A DNA stretch of 10,078 nucleotides from Oscillospiraceae bacterium (GCA_017416665.1 JAFQBO010000352.1:1-10078); one strand, 5' to 3'; shown: positions 1 through 5,931, counted from the stretch's first letter. Notes: generated from the letters alone by a model not told the origin. Numbers and translations: made by a program.

Positions 1-1277
1 ATTATACGATTTGAAACAACTTCACTCTCCTCCTCGGTTTCACGGACAATTTTTATCGCTTTGTCAATATCGAGGAGAATTTTGCCGAGACCTTTTAAAA
101 GGTGAAGCTTGTCTGTCATCTTTTTGAGTTCATAAGTCAGACGACGCTTTACGCAGTTTTCTCTGAAGCTTATCCATTCGTTCAGTATTTCTCTTACGCC
201 CATTACTCGTGGTGAACCATTGATTAGGATATTGAAGTTACATGCAAAACTGTCCTGAAGCGGTGTAAGCTTGAAAAGCTTATTCATCAGTTTTTCAGGA
301 TCTGTACCTCTTTTGAGGTCGATTGCAATTTTCAGACCGTTTAAATCAGTCTCGTCACGGATATACGAAATTTCACGGATTTTTCCTGTTTTAACAAGTT
401 CGATAATTTTTTCAATAATTGCTTCTATTGTGGTGCTGTACGGAATCTGTGTGATTTCAATACAGTTTGCCGATTTATCGTAGTTGTATTTTGAACGGAG
501 TTTGACAGAACCTCTGCCTGTAGAAAGAATTTCCTTCATTTCTTCCTCATCATACAGCATATATCCGCCACCCGGAAAATCTGGGCCTTTAAGTGTACTT
601 ATGATGTCATGATCAGGATTTTTAATAAGTGCAATACAAGTTTCACAAACTTCGGCAAGATTAAATGAACACACGTTACTTGCCATTGAAACTGCAATAC
701 CCATGTTTGCATTTACAAGTACAGTCGGAAATGTTACAGGAAAAAGAGTCGGTTCGGTAGTGGAGTTATCGTAGTTAGGTACAAAATCCACGGCGTCCTT
801 GTCGATTTCTCTGAAAAGTTCATTACAGATAGGATCAAGCTTTACTTCTGTATATCGTGATGCAGCATATGCCATATCTCTTGAATACTGCTTACCGAAG
901 TTACCTTTTGAGTCAACAAACGGATGAAGAAGTGTTCCGTTTCCTCGTGAAAGACGAACCATAGTTTCATAGATTGCACCATCACCGTGAGGATTGAGTT
1001 TCATGGTTTCACCAACAACGTTTGCGGACTTTGTACGCTTACCCGTGAGAAGTCCCTGCTTGTACATTGTGTAAAGGAGCTTTCGGTGCGAAGGCTTGAA
1101 ACCATCAATTTCAGGCAATGCTCTTGAAACAATAACACTTATGGCATACGGCATATAGTTTTTTATAAGGGTATCTGTAATTTTTTCATCAATAACAATG
1201 CCGGCATTCTCTATATATGCATCAGGTTCATTTTTCTTAATAGTTTTCTTTTTGTCCTTATCGGATTTTTTTGCCAT
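1..1277 (-). CDS. Type IIA DNA topoisomerase subunit A (GyrA/ParC-like), 3' end outside window
   Basis: DNA breakage-reunion subunit of a type IIA topoisomerase. With the ATPase subunit encoded just upstream it would form an A2B2 enzyme that passes one duplex through another. The 425 visible codons cover the winged-helix and tower regions, and the C-terminal part lies beyond base 1. The catalytic tyrosine is Tyr142, preceded by Arg141 in the typical RYTE context, and the NPHGD motif is at 95-99. The position equivalent to E. coli GyrA Ser83 is Gly100 and that of Asp87 is Glu104, both in the quinolone-contacting helix. The start is the ATG at 1277, with AGGAGG 10 bases upstream. The start lies 17 bases after the subunit B stop, so the two are co-transcribed. 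The N-terminus is lysine-rich (MAKKSDKDKKK). The family is certain. Whether it acts as gyrase, Topo IV or a third paralogue cannot be decided, because the C-terminal domain that separates these is missing. Confidence 0.93.
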   Translation of the reverse strand, partial: MAKKSDKDKKKTIKKNEPDAYIENAGIVIDEKITDTLIKNYMPYAISVIVSRALPEIDGFKPSHRKLLYTMYKQGLLTGKRTKSANVVGETMKLNPHGDGAIYETMVRLSRGNGTLLHPFVDSKGNFGKQYSRDMAYAASRYTEVKLDPICNELFREIDKDAVDFVPNYDNSTTEPTLFPVTFPTVLVNANMGIAVSMASNVCSFNLAEVCETCIALIKNPDHDIISTLKGPDFPGGGYMLYDEEEMKEILSTGRGSVKLRSKYNYDKSANCIEITQIPYSTTIEAIIEKIIELVKTGKIREISYIRDETDLNGLKIAIDLKRGTDPEKLMNKLFKLTPLQDSFACNFNILINGSPRVMGVREILNEWISFRENCVKRRLTYELKKMTDKLHLLKGLGKILLDIDKAIKIVRETEEESEVVSNRI

Positions 1278-1294
1278 TTGAATTTTGCCTCCTT

Positions 1295-3277
1295 TTATGA
1301 AATATCAGCCATTTCAAGATAATCACTGCCGTATTCTGCAATATAATCTTTTCTTTCCTGAAGATTGTCACCAAGCAGCATGTCAAAAATCTGAGTTGTT
1401 GCCTCAATGTCAGACGGTGAGACCTTGATAAGACGTCTTGTTGCCGGATTCATAGTAGTGAGCGACATCATTTCAGGTTCGTTTTCACCAAGTCCCTTTG
1501 AACGCTGGAGTGTGAATTTCTTCTGACCTATAATCTTTAAAATATCGGATTTTTCTTTTTCGTTATACGCAAAATACGTTTTGTCTTTGGTATTTATTTC
1601 AAAAAGTGGTGATTCGGCAATATAAACATAGCCTTCCTGAATAAGAGTAGGTGTAAGACGATAAAGCATTGTAAGAACAAGTGTTCTGATCTGGAAGCCG
1701 TCAACATCGGCATCGGTACAGATTACGATTTTATTCCATTTTAAATTTTCGATATTGAATGTTGAAAGTTCCTTGTTGGCTTTTGTTGAAACTTCAACTC
1801 CACAGCCAAGTACCTTCATAATATCAGTGATGATTTCATTCTTAAAAATCTTTACATAGTCAGCTTTGAGACAGTTCAGTATTTTACCTCTGATAGGAAT
1901 TACAGCCTGGAATTCGGCTTCTCTTGCAAGCTTTACAGCACCGAGAGCCGAATCACCTTCCACTATATAAAGTTCACGTCTTGTAACGTCTTTGGTACGG
2001 CAGTCAACAAACTTCTTTACCATATTCGAAAGGTCAATAGTACCTGCAAGCTTTTTCTTCAGATTAAGACGTGTTTTTTCAGCATTTTCACGACTTCGTT
2101 TGTTTACCATTACCTGTTCTGCAATTTTCAGAACTTCGTCAGGATTTTCTATAAAGTAAACTTCAAGCTGATGCTTCAGGAATTCTGTCATTGCCTCATA
2201 GATAAACTTGTTTGTAATAGCTTTTTTTGTCTGGTTTTCGTATGAAGTCTGAGTAGAGAATGATGAAGAAACCAGAATAAGACAGTCCTCAACATCTGCA
2301 AAAGTTATCTTGTTTTCATTTTTCAGATATTTGTTATTGTTTTTAAGGTAAGCATCAATCTGAGAAACAAACGCCTGTTTTACTGCTCTTTCCGGCGAAC
2401 CACCGTGTTCAAGAAAGCTTGAGTTGTGATAATATTCAAGCTGTTTTACTTTATTTGAAAAGGTAACCGCAAATGACATTTTAACTTTGTATTCAGGTTT
2501 GTCTTCTCTGTCTGAACCGACTCTTTCAGCACTCCATGTCTGAATTGATGTAAGGTTATTTTCTCCGGCTATTTCAGCAACGTAGTCGGAAATACCGTTT
2601 TCGTAAATAAATTCAGTTTCTTCAAAACTTCCGTCCTCACGCTGTAAACGGTAAATAAAAAGAAGATTAGGATTTACAACAGCCTGACGCTTTAAAATAT
2701 CACGGAAATACTCATCTCTAACGCCAATATCAGTAAATACTTCAAGATCGGGTTTCCATTTTGTTTTTGTACCTGTCTGTTTTATACTTGTTTTTTCTTT
2801 CTGAAGTCCGCCGACATTCTCACCTTTTTCAAAGTGAAGGTTATACTTATAGCCGTCTCTTATAATTTCGACGTCCATAAATTCCGATGAAAACTGAGTT
2901 GCACACAAACCAAGTCCGTTAAGACCAAGTGAGTATTCATACATATCCGAAGAATTGTCATATTTACCACCGGCATAAAGCTCACAGTAAACAAGCTCCC
3001 AGTTAAAGCGTTCTTCTGAATTGTTGTAGTCAACCGGACAACCACGTCCGAAGTCTTCAACCTCTATTACATTGTCATTATATTTTGTTATGATTATTTT
3101 TTCACCATATCCCGAACGTGCTTCGTCAATTGAGTTTGAAATGACTTCAAAAACCGAATGTTCACAGCCGTCAAGACCATCTGAACCAAAAATAACTCCG
3201 GGACGTTTTCTGACCTTATCCGGTCCTTTCAGCATGGTAATACTTTCATTACCATAATCTTTTTGTTTTTTTGCCAT
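1295..3277 (-). CDS. Type IIA DNA topoisomerase ATPase subunit B (GyrB/ParE-like, divergent)
   Basis: ATPase and TOPRIM subunit partnering the GyrA/ParC-like protein encoded downstream. Its 660 residues match the short Gram-positive GyrB/ParE form. The GHKL ATPase spans roughly 1-220: catalytic Glu44 and Asn48, the Asp75-x-Gly77-x-Gly79 motif, LYAGGKYD near 100-107 and the lid GLNGLG at 118-123. The transducer domain carries the ATP-contacting lysine in the QTK motif (Lys351). The TOPRIM domain has EGDSA at 440-444 and DADVDG at 522-527, and SKGLGE at 593-598 closes the conserved core. All catalytic residues are present, so it is probably active. Several flanking residues are atypical: Ser47 where most have Asp, LGLNGLG instead of GGLHGVG, and FQ instead of SH after DADVDG. 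The ATG at 3277 follows a modest AAGG-type ribosome binding site. A dedicated promoter lies at 3315-3343. It is annotated as a ParE-like paralogue without choosing gyrase or Topo IV. Confidence 0.93.
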   Translation of the reverse strand: MAKKQKDYGNESITMLKGPDKVRKRPGVIFGSDGLDGCEHSVFEVISNSIDEARSGYGEKIIITKYNDNVIEVEDFGRGCPVDYNNSEERFNWELVYCELYAGGKYDNSSDMYEYSLGLNGLGLCATQFSSEFMDVEIIRDGYKYNLHFEKGENVGGLQKEKTSIKQTGTKTKWKPDLEVFTDIGVRDEYFRDILKRQAVVNPNLLFIYRLQREDGSFEETEFIYENGISDYVAEIAGENNLTSIQTWSAERVGSDREDKPEYKVKMSFAVTFSNKVKQLEYYHNSSFLEHGGSPERAVKQAFVSQIDAYLKNNNKYLKNENKITFADVEDCLILVSSSFSTQTSYENQTKKAITNKFIYEAMTEFLKHQLEVYFIENPDEVLKIAEQVMVNKRSRENAEKTRLNLKKKLAGTIDLSNMVKKFVDCRTKDVTRRELYIVEGDSALGAVKLAREAEFQAVIPIRGKILNCLKADYVKIFKNEIITDIMKVLGCGVEVSTKANKELSTFNIENLKWNKIVICTDADVDGFQIRTLVLTMLYRLTPTLIQEGYVYIAESPLFEINTKDKTYFAYNEKEKSDILKIIGQKKFTLQRSKGLGENEPEMMSLTTMNPATRRLIKVSPSDIEATTQIFDMLLGDNLQERKDYIAEYGSDYLEMADIS

Positions 3278-3314
3278 AGTACCCTTACCTTTCTCAAGTT
3301 ATCCAAACTCTTTA

Positions 3315-3343
3315 ATAATAACACATTACGAAAATTTTTGCAA
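3315..3343 (-). promoter_or_regulatory. Promoter of the topoisomerase operon
   Basis: On the minus strand a TTGCAA -35 box (3338-3343) and a TATTAT -10 box (3315-3320) are separated by exactly 17 bases. Transcription would begin near 3308 and give a leader of about 30 bases before the subunit B start codon. The promoter sits just past the terminator of the upstream non-coding RNA. The topoisomerase genes therefore appear to be transcribed independently of that RNA. Confidence 0.7.
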
Positions 3344-3352
3344 GCTTTTTTG

Positions 3353-3390
3353 AAAAATAAAAAAGAGAGAACATTTTAAATGCTCTCTCT
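3353..3390 (-). terminator. Intrinsic terminator of the large non-coding RNA
   Basis: Read on the minus strand, a stem of about 12-13 base pairs (arms 3378-3390 and 3364-3376, one G-U wobble, AGAGAG at the base) is followed directly by a U-rich tract, TTTTTTATTTTT. This is a textbook intrinsic terminator for transcription toward lower coordinates. No protein gene ends just before it, so its client must be the non-coding transcript. On the plus strand the downstream T-run is offset by several bases, and no plus-strand transcription unit reaches it. Confidence 0.85.
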
Positions 3391-4107
3391 GTGTTTTTTA
3401 TATTCAATACCGGAGGTTAAATATAACCTAAAATAATTAGTACATCGTAACCACCCTGTTATTTAATTTTTAGTTATGAAATTTTATCTTATTATTCTGG
3501 CGGAGCCACGTCCCTTCTCTTATTTTTTGATATTGTTCCTCAATTTCATTAGCATCACCTGAGCTTTATATCAGATTTATAAGATTCATATATTAAAGTC
3601 AATAAATTACTGCACCGGTACCACCTTTTCATGTTTCATTTATCCTTGATATATATGTAAAGACTTTAAGTCGTGACTTTCAGGAAAATTTCCTGAACCA
3701 ACTTTCAAACCATGTCCGAAGCATCAACGTTCTCCTGAGTCGTACAACTTATCAATTCGTCCTTCATTTCAAAGATTCTTTATTTCATTAACCGGAATTC
3801 TGTAACTTTTATAAAGTACCTGACTATTCCCTTTTTCTCATTTGAAATTACTTCCGAAAGATAAGTCACCGTTCATGGTCTGTGAACTCTGCTCATCAAC
3901 TGTTTCCACCGGCAACATACCTCCTCGTGATATAAATTTGTTTTCGTAAAAAGATTTTCCGAATCTTTATTTTCTGCCTTACGAAAACACCATCGCTTAA
4001 AGAAAACTAATAAACCTTTCTGAATATATGTCATTAACATTTGCTGGATTTATTTCTGCGATGAATTAACATATTTGTTTTTGCTTTTTATTTAGTTTTC
4101 TTTTGTT
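3353..4107 (-). ncRNA. Large structured non-coding RNA, about 755 nt, family not established (ROOL/GOLLD-like candidate)
   Basis: A transcription unit with its own promoter (4114-4142) and intrinsic terminator (3353-3390) but no convincing reading frame. The transcript folds by eye into many long helices. The 5' arm pairs 4058-4063 with 3991-3996 and 4046-4057 with 4001-4016. An 11-bp helix pairs 3979-3989 with 3939-3949 and is capped by a 7-bp hairpin (3962-3968 with 3950-3956). A nested central arm pairs 3874-3882 with 3706-3714, 3860-3869 with 3744-3753, 3841-3848 with 3766-3773, 3826-3830 with 3794-3798, and 3813-3819 with 3802-3809. The 3' part has hairpins at 3679-3697 and 3414-3429 and a helix pairing 3579-3585 with 3486-3492. 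Known ornate large RNAs such as ROOL, frequent in Firmicutes and rumen metagenomes, have this size and free-standing organisation. That assignment is inference; I do not recognise a diagnostic sequence of any family. It could also be a new class. Confidence 0.78.
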
Positions 4108-4113
4108 GTATAT

Positions 4114-4142
4114 ATAATAACACATCTGTTGTTAAAAGTCAA
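4114..4142 (-). promoter_or_regulatory. Promoter of the large non-coding RNA
   Basis: On the minus strand, a TTGACT -35 box (4137-4142), a 17-base spacer and a TATTAT -10 box (4114-4119) place the start of transcription near 4107. The -10 region shares the string GTGTTATTAT with the topoisomerase promoter. Its -35 box lies 57 bases from that of the divergent DUF1292 promoter. The AT-rich stretch between them contains two ATGCA-type repeats around 4149 and 4161, with no recognisable operator. Confidence 0.78.
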
Positions 4143-4199
4143 CAGTTTATGCAAAAAAACATGCACAAATATATCTATTTTGTTTATACAATATTACTA

Positions 4200-4228
4200 T
4201 TGACATATGCGTTGATTTGTAGTATAAT
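4200..4228 (+). promoter_or_regulatory. Consensus promoter of the DUF1292 gene
   Basis: A perfect TTGACA (4200-4205) and a perfect TATAAT (4223-4228) separated by 17 bases, the ideal housekeeping-sigma arrangement. Transcription should start near 4235, giving a leader of about 40 bases before the ATG at 4276. Such a full consensus match suggests strong constitutive expression. Confidence 0.9.
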
Positions 4229-4275
4229 TATTTTTGTTAGTTACAAACACGAATTATTAAAGATAGGAGTTTTTT

Positions 4276-4602
4276 ATGTCAGAATTACGTGAATTTGAAC
4301 CTGATTTATTCACTCTTGAAGACGAAGAAGGAAATGAACAGACATTTGAACTTTGTGACGTATATAAAGAAGGCGACACTACATATTTCGCTCTTATTCC
4401 TCAGCAGCTTGAAGACAGCAGTGACGAAGAGGATTATTTTGTAATTCTCAAGAGAGACGACAACGATCCTGACGAATATCTTGATTCAATTGACGATGAA
4501 GAAGAGCTCGACAGGCTTGCAGAAATATTCATGCAGAGAATCCTTGAAGATGTGGAAGATGAACATGAATGTCACGATGAAAATTGTGACTGTTGCCACT
4601 AA
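4276..4602 (+). CDS. DUF1292 family protein (YrzB-like), acidic, Cys/His-rich tail
   Basis: A 108-residue, very acidic cytoplasmic protein. The first two thirds match the DUF1292 pattern: an FTLEDEEGNE opening around 12-21, a central YFALIP strand at 37-42, a YFVILKRD segment at 54-61, and a final helix with EELDRLAEIF around 76-85. The family is widespread in Firmicutes and has no established biochemical role. The last 12 residues contain His97, Cys99, His100, Cys104, Cys106, Cys107 and His108. That is dense enough to suggest metal binding, although this is inference. AGGAG at 4265-4269 lies six bases before the ATG, and a full-consensus promoter is upstream. The gene ends only ten bases before the -35 box of the downstream RNA and has no terminator of its own, so some transcripts may run into that RNA. 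No signal peptide or membrane segment is visible. Confidence 0.88.
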   Translation: MSELREFEPDLFTLEDEEGNEQTFELCDVYKEGDTTYFALIPQQLEDSSDEEDYFVILKRDDNDPDEYLDSIDDEEELDRLAEIFMQRILEDVEDEHECHDENCDCCH

Positions 4603-4611
4603 AATTTACTA

Positions 4612-4640
4612 TTGATTTTTATTTGATTTTGTGATATAAT
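4612..4640 (+). promoter_or_regulatory. Extended -10 promoter of the 6S-like RNA
   Basis: TTGATT (4612-4617), a 17-base spacer and TATAAT (4635-4640). TG at 4632-4633 lies one base before the -10 box and makes it an extended -10. The predicted start is near 4647, just before the 5' closing strand of the RNA. A strong dedicated promoter in front of a region with no reading frame supports an independent small RNA gene. Confidence 0.82.
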
Positions 4641-4646
4641 AATCTT

Positions 4647-4847
4647 AGAAAAATTAATTCTGCCTTGTTCGTGTCGGTATAGTTTTTATAATCCAACACT
4701 TTCTTTTAGGGAATCCGGTCTCTGACTGAGGATTGCAGACCTCCCGCCATGTGCGGACGAAGGGAGCGTGAGGCTTTCAGGAGGATACCCACCTTGCTTA
4801 ACAGCTTGGTTTTATTTCGCTATATGACGGCAAGGCGGTTTATTTTT
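4647..4847 (+). ncRNA. ssrS: Probable 6S RNA
   Basis: About 200 bases, the normal 6S length, behind its own promoter and without a reading frame. Its ends pair: 4660-4667 with 4831-4838 (8 bp, one wobble), followed by a U-rich tail (TTTATTTTTATT) that would terminate transcription. Inside, 4671-4673 plus 4676-4680 pair with 4785-4792 around a two-base bulge. Between 4712 and 4766 there are alternative hairpins, such as 4717-4721 with 4737-4741 and 4741-4745 with 4762-4766. A largely unpaired A/T-rich strand at 4681-4707 resembles one side of the central bubble that mimics an open promoter. 6S RNA binds housekeeping RNA polymerase and shifts promoter use in stationary phase. The assignment rests on layout and on a GTTCGTG..GGTAT / ATACCCACCTTG pattern that I associate with clostridial 6S RNA. 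I found none of the SRP, tmRNA or RNase P hallmarks. Confidence 0.75.
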
Positions 4848-4888
4848 ATTAAATGACAGTCAAATTCTTTTTATCTTCATTTTTACCT

Positions 4889-4920
4889 AAAAAAGCAGCA
4901 GTTTAAAACTGCTGCTTTTT
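4889..4920. terminator. Bidirectional terminator between the 6S-like RNA and the coiled-coil gene
   Basis: A near-perfect palindrome with GCAGCAGTTT and AAACTGCTGC arms (4895-4904 and 4906-4915), flanked by an A-run on the left and a T-run on the right. It therefore works as an intrinsic terminator in both directions. On the minus strand it follows the stop codon of the coiled-coil gene directly. On the plus strand it backs up the terminator at the end of the 6S-like RNA. Confidence 0.9.
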
Positions 4921-5377
4921 ATTTTCTGTTTTCTCTTATAGTCTGTTTCTGTTTTCTTACATCCTGTAAGGATAAATTCATAAATTTTTCAGTGTTGTTC
5001 ATCAGATTGTCAACATACTCATTTGCAGCACGCTTAACTTCATTTGCATTATTCTGTGCCTTTTTCAGTACATCAACAGCCATTTTCTTGGCTTCCTTGA
5101 CTATTGCTGTTTCAGAAGCAATAACTGCCGCTCTCTTCTCAGCCTGACTTATAATGGATTCTGCTTTCGCCTTGGCTTCATTAAGAACACGATCCCTGTC
5201 AAATGCAACTATTCTTGCTTCCTTAATCTCATACGGCATATTGAGTCTAACATCATTAACAAGTTCTCTGAGTCTTTCAACATCTGCAATATACTTACCT
5301 CCGCCGAATGGGAATGGTCTCGCCTTATCAAGAACTTCATCAAGCTCGTCAAGAATTTCGTCAACCTTATTATTCAT
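4919..5377 (-). CDS. Coiled-coil protein of unknown function encoded downstream of coaD
   Basis: A 152-residue charged, soluble protein. After a helical start (DEILDELDEVLDKA) it has a short Pro/Gly-rich break (PFPFGGGKY, about 21-29), then almost continuous helix rich in Ala, Lys and Glu from about 30 to 135. The segment ARIVAFDRDRVLNEAKAKAE and the AEKRAA and AKKMA repeats resemble the stalk subunits of ATP synthases (subunit b, or V-type subunit H) and DivIVA-like proteins, so automated annotation often uses such names. There is no membrane anchor, which argues against a true ATP synthase b subunit. I infer a DivIVA-like or scaffolding helical protein and do not assign a function. AAGGAG lies six bases before the ATG at 5377. 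The gene follows coaD by 68 bases, with a hairpin in the gap, and ends at a symmetric terminator. Confidence 0.85.
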   Translation of the reverse strand: MNNKVDEILDELDEVLDKARPFPFGGGKYIADVERLRELVNDVRLNMPYEIKEARIVAFDRDRVLNEAKAKAESIISQAEKRAAVIASETAIVKEAKKMAVDVLKKAQNNANEVKRAANEYVDNLMNNTEKFMNLSLQDVRKQKQTIRENRK

Positions 5378-5396
5378 AAAAATCTCCTTTTACAAT

Positions 5397-5425
5397 CTAT
5401 AAAAAACTTTTGAAATAAAAGTTTT
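5397..5425 (-). terminator. AT-only hairpin with U-tract between coaD and the coiled-coil gene (weak terminator or attenuator)
   Basis: On the minus strand the arms AAAACTTTT (5417-5425) and AAAAGTTTT (5403-5411) form nine pairs around a five-base loop, followed by a continuing T-run. The geometry is that of an intrinsic terminator, but the stem contains only one G-C pair, so termination is probably partial. It would lower expression of the coiled-coil gene relative to coaD. I see no convincing promoter in the gap. Confidence 0.45.
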
Positions 5426-5445
5426 AAAACCGATAACAGTACTGT

Positions 5446-5931
5446 TTATTCACTCACAAGCCTTTTTCTTATAAATTCAAGAACATTTTCCGGAACAAAA
5501 TGACTTATATCTCCGCCAAAATAAGCTATCTGCTTAACCATACTTGAACTCAGATACATATTTTCCGATGAAGTTGTGAGAAAAACCGTTTCAGCTTCGT
5601 TATACAACTGTTTATTTGCAAGTGCCATCTGAAATTCATATTCAAAGTCACTCACAGCACGCAGTCCCTTTACTATTGCCACTGCACCGATTCTTTTAAC
5701 ATAATCCGCAAGAAGTCCGTCAAGAACGTCGATTACAACGTTTCCAAAATCCTGTGTATTCTCACGAATCATCATCATTCTTTCAGTTTCTGTAAAGCTC
5801 GGAGTTTTTGAAGCATTGACGGATATTAATACAACAACCTCATCAAATAAGCGTGATGCCCTTTTGATTATGTCAAGATGTCCGAAAGTAATCGGATCAA
5901 AACTTCCCGGACATACAGCAATACGTCTCAA
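5446..5931 (-). CDS. coaD: Phosphopantetheine adenylyltransferase
   Basis: Catalyses the penultimate step of coenzyme A synthesis: transfer of AMP from ATP to 4'-phosphopantetheine, giving dephospho-CoA and pyrophosphate in the cytoplasm. The 161 residues match the family length of about 160. Visible motifs are the nucleotidyltransferase signature PGSFDPITFGH at 8-18 with His18 of the T/HxGH motif, Lys42, the KGLRAVSDFEYE block starting at Lys88 and containing Arg91, and a YLSSSMVK segment in the C-terminal part matching the ISSS/T-x-x-K motif. The start is a TTG codon at 5931, supported because the family begins within a few residues of PGxFDP and there is no in-frame ATG upstream. Its ribosome binding site (AAAGGA) lies inside the last codons of rsmD, and the gap is two bases, so translation is probably coupled to rsmD. 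The rsmD-coaD pairing is very common in Firmicutes. Confidence 0.97.
   Translation of the reverse strand: MRRIAVCPGSFDPITFGHLDIIKRASRLFDEVVVLISVNASKTPSFTETERMMMIRENTQDFGNVVIDVLDGLLADYVKRIGAVAIVKGLRAVSDFEYEFQMALANKQLYNEAETVFLTTSSENMYLSSSMVKQIAYFGGDISHFVPENVLEFIRKRLVSE

Noticed and set aside
3420..3640. Tandem T-box riboswitch controlling the downstream topoisomerase genes
   Set aside because: Only the short GGTGG strings match. There is no clear Stem I with specifier loop, the distances are too long, the downstream genes are not amino-acid related, and they have their own promoter after the terminator.
4647..4847. SRP RNA, tmRNA or RNase P RNA instead of 6S RNA
   Set aside because: I find no SRP GGAAG/AGCAG loop signature, no tRNA-like CCA end or tag frame, and no RNase P GAGGAAAGUCC-type core; the length and closing-stem layout fit 6S.
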